64,000 nucleotides of DNA, taken from the NCBI GenBank assembly GCA_026645575.1, contig JAPKMW010000006.1, positions 124,001 through 188,000 of the forward strand. The letters are read 5' to 3'. Below, piece by piece: positions 59,844 through 64,000 of the stretch. Numbering within the stretch: position 1 is the first letter of the stretch; each line of letters begins with the position of its first letter. A model generated the notes under the pieces. The model did not search any database and was not told the origin of the DNA. It saw nothing but the letters and a program-made list of their open reading frames with translations. This DNA comes from Caldilineaceae bacterium (lineage in GTDB: Bacteria; Chloroflexota; Anaerolineae; Caldilineales; Caldilineaceae). Made by a program: the position numbers and the translations under genes.

Positions 59844-62800
59844 AGCCATTGTTAAAGCTCACCCTCTTCGGCGCCCCAACGATCACGCTGGGTGATCAGC
59901 CATTGACTGGCGCCCTCACCGGCAAGCTGTTGGTGCTCTTTCTCTACCTGGCTGTGACTGCCGCCAAAGGGGAGCCGCCCCACCAACGTGAGGCATTGGC
60001 CGATCTCTTCTGGAGCGAGCTACCGCAAAGTCAGCGGCGCAGCAATCTACGCTATCTCTTGTCCGATCTCCGTAGGATTGTCGGCGACTACTTGCGCATC
60101 ACGCCGCAGATAGTCAGCTTTAATCGCCAAGCGTCCTACTGGCTGGATGTGGAAGTGGTTTATCATACACTTGGCGCAGCAGCGCAAGGCGCTACCCCCG
60201 CTGCCATTGAAGCAGCGTTGGCGCTCTATCAGGGGGAATTTCTGGCGGGAGTGCGGGTGCGCAATGCCCCGGTTTTTATGCAGTGGGTGGCGGCGCAACG
60301 GACAGAACTCCATGCCCTGCTTGTTCAGACGCCAGGGCCAGGGAAGCGTCAACCGATCAGCCACAACCTGCCCAGCCAGCTTACCCCCTTCTTTGGTCGG
60401 GAAGCTGAGATTGCTGATATTCTCACCCATCTTACCCAGGATAATTACCGTCTCCTCACCATCATCGGCGAAGGCGGCGTGGGTAAGACGCGGCTGGCCC
60501 TGGCGGTGGCTCAGGCGATTGTAGATTGTCGATTTCTGGTTTTAGATTCCTCGTCAAGCTACACCGAAAATCAAAAGCTTGTCCTGGAAGGATCAAAAAT
60601 CAAAAATTGTTCGACTGCGCAGGCGCCTTCTGGGCGCGAAGGTCTAAAATTCCCCGATGGCGTCTGGTTTATCGCCCTGGCTGAACTGACGGACACCGCT
60701 GATTTTCCTGATAGATTGGCAACTGCCATTGCCAAAGCGCTCGATTTTCCCTTGGGAGGACAGGGTGCGCCAACTGTGCAAATTGTCCACTACCTGGCGC
60801 GGAAAGCGCTGTTGCTGATTTTGGATAATTTTGAACAACTTACCGCACATACAGCTTTTCTGCTGACCTTGTTACAAGAATGCGCGGGGGTGCGCCTGCT
60901 CATCACATCACGCCGTCGTCTCAATGGGCAGGCTGAATATCCCTGGCGGCTCACGGGCCTGCCGCTGCCGCCGTTGGAGCAAGCCGGGGCGCTAACGCCA
61001 ACTGAACTCTTATCCTACGCCGGTGTGACACTCTTTGTCGAGCGGGCGCGCCGCGCCGATCCCCATTTTCAACTAGATCCGACGAACCAGGCCGCCGTGG
61101 TGGCAATCTGCCACTTGCTCGAAGGCTTGCCGTTGGGACTCGAATTGGCCGCGGCCCTCTGTCGTGTCTACGCTTGCACGGCGTTGCTGGCGGCCTTACA
61201 GGCAAACTATGCCATTTTGCAGGCCGAATTGGCCGATCTGCCGGCCCGTCAGCGCAACATCACCCTGGTGCTTGACCATTCTTGGCGCCTGCTCACGCGG
61301 GCCGATGCCGAGCTTTTGGCCGCCTGCACCATCTTTCAGGGCAGCTTTACCCTGTCCGCCGCGGCAGTCATCACCGGTGCAACGGCGGCGGCTTTACAAC
61401 GGCTGGTCGATCACTCGCTTCTACGCGCGCATCGTAACGCGAGCTCAGAAGGGCGCTATGATCTCCATGAATTAGTGCGCCACTATGCACGGGAACAGTT
61501 GGCGCAGAACCCGGCGCGTTATCAGCAGGTGCAGGCGCACCATGCTGCTTACTATCTAGCCCAATTGCAGGAGCTCGCCCCCCGCCTTGTCCAGGAAGGA
61601 ACGGCGCAAACGCTGGTGCAACGCGAGAGCGCAAACATGAGTGCAGCTTGGCAATATGGCGTCGCCGAACAGTGGATCGACCGTCTGTTGCAAGGGGTCG
61701 AAGGCTTAGCCACCTTTTACCGGTTGATCGGCTTGCATAACACCGCATACCAGATCTTCCAACCAGCCTTAGTCATGGTGCGGCAGGCAGCGGCGCAAAG
61801 GCCGGCGCCCCAATTGTTGGCCGCCTTGCTGCTCAATCTGAGCGAATTTTGCCGCTATCTGGATCGTCTGGTAGAAGCCGAGGCGTTGGCGCAAGAAGCG
61901 CTCACGCTGGGGCGTCAGTGTAACGACGCCATCATCCAATGTCGCGCTTGCTACGAATTGGCGCGCTTGGCCCAGGGCCGGGCGCAATACGCCTTGATGC
62001 GCAATCTGGCCACACAAGCCTATCACCAAGCGCGCCAAAGCGGGGGCGCACGGCTGTGCGCCTTGAGTCGCCACGCTTTAGGGGTTTCACACCTCTTGGT
62101 CGGCGAGCTTGTCACAGCCATTCAGCACTATCAGGCGGTGCTGGACTATCTACGGCAGGAACATGATCGAAAGTTGGAAGCAATGACGCTCAGCCACCTG
62201 GGCAGCGTCTACTTGCGTCAACGCGCCTACACAACGGCGATTGATTACTTGTCGCAAGCCACTACCCTGGCCCACGCCCGTAATGATCGCTATAGCGCGG
62301 CGATTGCCAATGCCTTATTAGGTATGCTCTGGTTGGATCTGGGGACGTTCGATCGGTCGCACGCCGCTTATACGGCTGCCTTGCAGACCTTTACGGAAGT
62401 GCGCGAACTATATTGGGAGAGCTGGGTTCATGTGGGGCAAGCGTATCTATGGTGGTTAGCGGGTCAGTACGATGCCTCCGCCCAAGCCGCGCTGCGCGCG
62501 CTGGCCTTGGCGCAAGATAAAATGCCCTTGTTTGAACATCAAGCGCTCACCTATTTAGCTCATGCCCGCTGGGCGCAGGGCGATGTGGCGGCGGCGGAAG
62601 CGTTATTCCGTCGCGCCCTGACCTTGCAGCAGACAGCGCGTCTGCAATTCCGGTTAGCGGAACCGAGCTTCCGACTGGCGCTCCTCGTATTACAAGAGTA
62701 TAATGATGGATTAGCTGCCCAGAACTTGCTGGAGGAGACCCTACAACAAATGGTGACCCAAGGCTATGCCGTCGTTGCTGAGCCATTTGGGGTTTATTAT

Positions 62801-63010
62801 GCCGGGTACTGCGTCCTTCAGGCGAATGACGATCCGCGTGCGGGCGTGATTTTGCAACAAGCGCATCGGTTGTTGCAGGATGCTTTAGCCAATATCGCGG
62901 ATGCTACATTGCATCACGCCTTCCTAACGAATATTCCCTGGCGCCGCGAGTTGTGGACATTGGCGCAAACACATAGCGCCGCCACAGATAAGGGTAGAAA
63001 CCCCAAGTAA
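59840..63010 (+). CDS. BTAD–NB-ARC–TPR regulator, array member 4, with half of BTAD missing
   Basis: A 1,056-residue protein starting in an ATGA overlap with member 3. Winged helix about 1-100 (LKLTLFGAPTITL, LADLFWSELPQSQRRSNLRYLLSDLR), then BTAD begins normally but stops at about residue 163 (TELHALLVQ) and jumps to HNLPSQLTPFFGR at 175: roughly 95-100 residues of BTAD found in members 1-3 are absent. NB-ARC P-loop GEGGVGKT at 210-217 is intact, followed by a ~44-residue insert (about 227-270) before PDGVWF. LLLILDNFEQL, TSRRRLN and GLPLGLEL are present; TPR tail intact. DNA binding may persist but oligomer or partner contacts should differ. Confidence 0.87.
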   Translation: MKPLLKLTLFGAPTITLGDQPLTGALTGKLLVLFLYLAVTAAKGEPPHQREALADLFWSELPQSQRRSNLRYLLSDLRRIVGDYLRITPQIVSFNRQASYWLDVEVVYHTLGAAAQGATPAAIEAALALYQGEFLAGVRVRNAPVFMQWVAAQRTELHALLVQTPGPGKRQPISHNLPSQLTPFFGREAEIADILTHLTQDNYRLLTIIGEGGVGKTRLALAVAQAIVDCRFLVLDSSSSYTENQKLVLEGSKIKNCSTAQAPSGREGLKFPDGVWFIALAELTDTADFPDRLATAIAKALDFPLGGQGAPTVQIVHYLARKALLLILDNFEQLTAHTAFLLTLLQECAGVRLLITSRRRLNGQAEYPWRLTGLPLPPLEQAGALTPTELLSYAGVTLFVERARRADPHFQLDPTNQAAVVAICHLLEGLPLGLELAAALCRVYACTALLAALQANYAILQAELADLPARQRNITLVLDHSWRLLTRADAELLAACTIFQGSFTLSAAAVITGATAAALQRLVDHSLLRAHRNASSEGRYDLHELVRHYAREQLAQNPARYQQVQAHHAAYYLAQLQELAPRLVQEGTAQTLVQRESANMSAAWQYGVAEQWIDRLLQGVEGLATFYRLIGLHNTAYQIFQPALVMVRQAAAQRPAPQLLAALLLNLSEFCRYLDRLVEAEALAQEALTLGRQCNDAIIQCRACYELARLAQGRAQYALMRNLATQAYHQARQSGGARLCALSRHALGVSHLLVGELVTAIQHYQAVLDYLRQEHDRKLEAMTLSHLGSVYLRQRAYTTAIDYLSQATTLAHARNDRYSAAIANALLGMLWLDLGTFDRSHAAYTAALQTFTEVRELYWESWVHVGQAYLWWLAGQYDASAQAALRALALAQDKMPLFEHQALTYLAHARWAQGDVAAAEALFRRALTLQQTARLQFRLAEPSFRLALLVLQEYNDGLAAQNLLEETLQQMVTQGYAVVAEPFGVYYAGYCVLQANDDPRAGVILQQAHRLLQDALANIADATLHHAFLTNIPWRRELWTLAQTHSAATDKGRNPK
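60518..60649 (+). repeat. In-frame repeat-derived insertion in the NB-ARC domain of member 4
   Basis: About 132 extra bases relative to member 2. The DNA reads like intergenic repeat (GATTGTAGATTGTCGATT, GGTTTTAGATTCC, then GGATCAAAAATCAAAAATTG, partly self-complementary) yet keeps the frame. A few codons of similar GATTTTAGATTTTAGATCC sequence occur at the same place in member 3. Confidence 0.65.
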
Positions 63011-63020
63011 TAGAATCCCT

Positions 63021-63097
63021 CTGTCGGCGCCTAGAAGGCAACCGACCCTTGCCGTCGCCCAAGCCGTGGTGATGGCAAGGGTACGCCCCGACAGCAG
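63021..63097. repeat. Palindromic element with GGCGCCTAGAAGGCAACC box, copy 2
   Basis: CTGTCGGCGC and GCCCCGACAGCAG bound a stem ACCCTTGCC/GGCAAGGGT. Shares the 18-mer with the copy at 52613-52705 in opposite orientation. Starts 10 bases after the stop of member 4. Confidence 0.65.
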
Positions 63098-63148
63098 ACC
63101 GTTTCGCCCTGGGGGACTTGTTTTCTTGGAATGGCCTAAATCCACTGT

Positions 63149-63222
63149 AGTACTGCACGGCAGCACATAAAGTAGCCTATTTACACCTGAAGAAGTGCTA
63201 CTTTATGGCGCCGTTGAGTATA
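63149..63222 (-). mobile_element. MITE-like element, copy C (74 bp)
   Basis: Minus-strand copy of the 3135 and 5446 elements with a handful of substitutions (AGTAGCC for AGTAACC, AGAAGTGC in the middle). It separates array members 4 and 5 and lies 61 bases before the start of member 5, so it may influence that promoter. Confidence 0.75.
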
Positions 63223-63283
63223 TCTGGCGCCTGAATAGGTATAATACTGACTGCTCTGTTGTCAACGAAACCGGCAATGCGAT

Positions 63284-64000
63284 ATGTTACGAATCTTCTG
63301 TCTGGGGGCGCCCCAGATTGTGTCATCACATGAAACTACCCCCTTGGCCCTCACCCCCAAAGCGCTGGCGCTCTTTGTCTACCTGGCTGTCATTGCGGCC
63401 AAAGGCGAACCGTCGCCCAGTCGCGACCAATTGGCCGACTTGCTTTGGAGCGAGACAAACAATCAGCAGGCGCGCGACAACTTGCGTTACCTGTTGCCGG
63501 AAGTACGCGGGCCGTTGGGGGATTATTTGCGCATCAACAACAGAACTATCAGCTTTAATCGACAAGCACCTGTCTGGTTGGATGTGGCGCAGTTGTGCGC
63601 TGTGCTGACATCGCACCCGACAACGATCACAGCGCCGGCTTTGCAAGCCGCCCTGGATCTCTACCAGGGGGAGTTTCTGGCCGGCTTCACGGTGCGCAAC
63701 GCACCGGTCTTTGAAGCATGGGTCGTGCGCCAGCGCGAGGAATTACACGCCCTGGCGGTACAAGGCGGTTACGCCTTGGCCGAATGGTACTGGCAACAGG
63801 CTGCCTACCAGCCCGGCCTGACCGCCACCCAACGGCTCTTGCAGTGGGAGCCGTGGCACGAAGCCGGTCATCGCCTCCAGATGCAACTCCTCGCCGCCAG
63901 TGGGCAGCGGGCTGCCGCGTTGACCCACTATGAACGCTGCCGCACCATCCTGGCCGATGAACTGGGTATCGCGCCGGAAGCCGCCACGGTGGCGCTCTAT
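63284..64000 (+). CDS. BTAD–NB-ARC–TPR regulator, array member 5 (N-terminal 239 codons; runs off window)
   Basis: Open from the ATG at 63284 to the window end. It begins MLRIFCLGAPQIV, followed by LALTPKALALFVYLAV and LADLLWSETNNQQARDNLRYLLPEVRGPLGDYLRI: the winged-helix domain of the array family, closest in sequence to member 3. A complete-looking BTAD follows (LDLYQGEFLAGFTVRNAPVFEAWV ... CRTILADELGIAPEAATVALY). The linker, NB-ARC and TPR parts lie beyond the window and are expected, not seen. No clear Shine-Dalgarno precedes the ATG. A separate transcription unit from members 2-4 is likely because a palindromic element and MITE copy C intervene. Confidence 0.85.
   Translation, partial: MLRIFCLGAPQIVSSHETTPLALTPKALALFVYLAVIAAKGEPSPSRDQLADLLWSETNNQQARDNLRYLLPEVRGPLGDYLRINNRTISFNRQAPVWLDVAQLCAVLTSHPTTITAPALQAALDLYQGEFLAGFTVRNAPVFEAWVVRQREELHALAVQGGYALAEWYWQQAAYQPGLTATQRLLQWEPWHEAGHRLQMQLLAASGQRAAALTHYERCRTILADELGIAPEAATVALY

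Noticed and set aside
49008..64000. Biosynthetic gene cluster controlled by SARP regulators
   Set aside because: No PKS, NRPS, RiPP or terpene genes are visible around the array in this window.

Overview
The window looks like a chromosome segment of a Chloroflexota bacterium, probably from the Caldilineae/Anaerolineae side. This is an inference from gene content: giant BTAD–NB-ARC–TPR regulators in tandem, an SQR with DUF1641 and TauE, several peptide/sugar ABC importers, AAA-like ATPases fused to nuclease-like tails, and intergenic gaps full of short palindromic repeats. I saw no rRNA, tRNA, CRISPR array, integrase or intact transposase gene.

Layout. 1–8.2 kb: the 5' part of a Tat/lipoprotein solute-binding protein; a two-TM potassium channel; a minus-strand group of flavin monooxygenase, NAD(P)-binding reductase-like protein and DJ-1/PfpI protein, diverging from an HxlR regulator; a serine beta-lactamase-like hydrolase; a membrane protein. 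8.5–14.7 kb: a minus-strand peptide-type ABC importer operon (binding protein, DppB, a DppC–DppD fusion, DppF) with a strong promoter overlapped by palindromes. 14.9–15.9 kb: msrB–msrA. 16–20.3 kb: a sulfide island (LysR regulator diverging from rhodanese, TauE/SafE, DUF1641 and type II SQR) with a palindromic site in the divergent promoter. 20.3–31 kb: AAA/nuclease-like genes flanking a sugar-catabolism group (Gfo/Idh/MocA, PhyH, PmoA-like, a large rhamnogalacturonan-lyase-like protein) into which a brnTA toxin–antitoxin pair has landed. 31–39 kb: a second importer (DppB, DppC, binding protein, no ATPases) with an amidohydrolase, a second Gfo/Idh/MocA and an aldo/keto reductase. 39–46.7 kb: an AAA-ATPase remnant, an ABC-2 exporter trio, an SDR, an orphan and apparently shortened beta-class DNA methyltransferase, an MFS carrier and an orphan RelE-like toxin. 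46.7–48.8 kb: a D-2-hydroxyacid dehydrogenase and a quinone oxidoreductase.

49–64 kb holds the most unusual feature: at least five consecutive paralogous BTAD–NB-ARC–TPR regulators of about 1,050–1,150 residues. The second to fourth are joined by ATGA stop/start overlaps and the fifth runs off the window. Individual members carry in-frame repeat expansions, in-frame insertions at one shared site, and one partial BTAD deletion, so the array looks actively diversifying.

The intergenic space carries at least five distinct families of short inverted repeats or MITE-like elements. Several of them sit beside truncated genes or have entered coding sequence.
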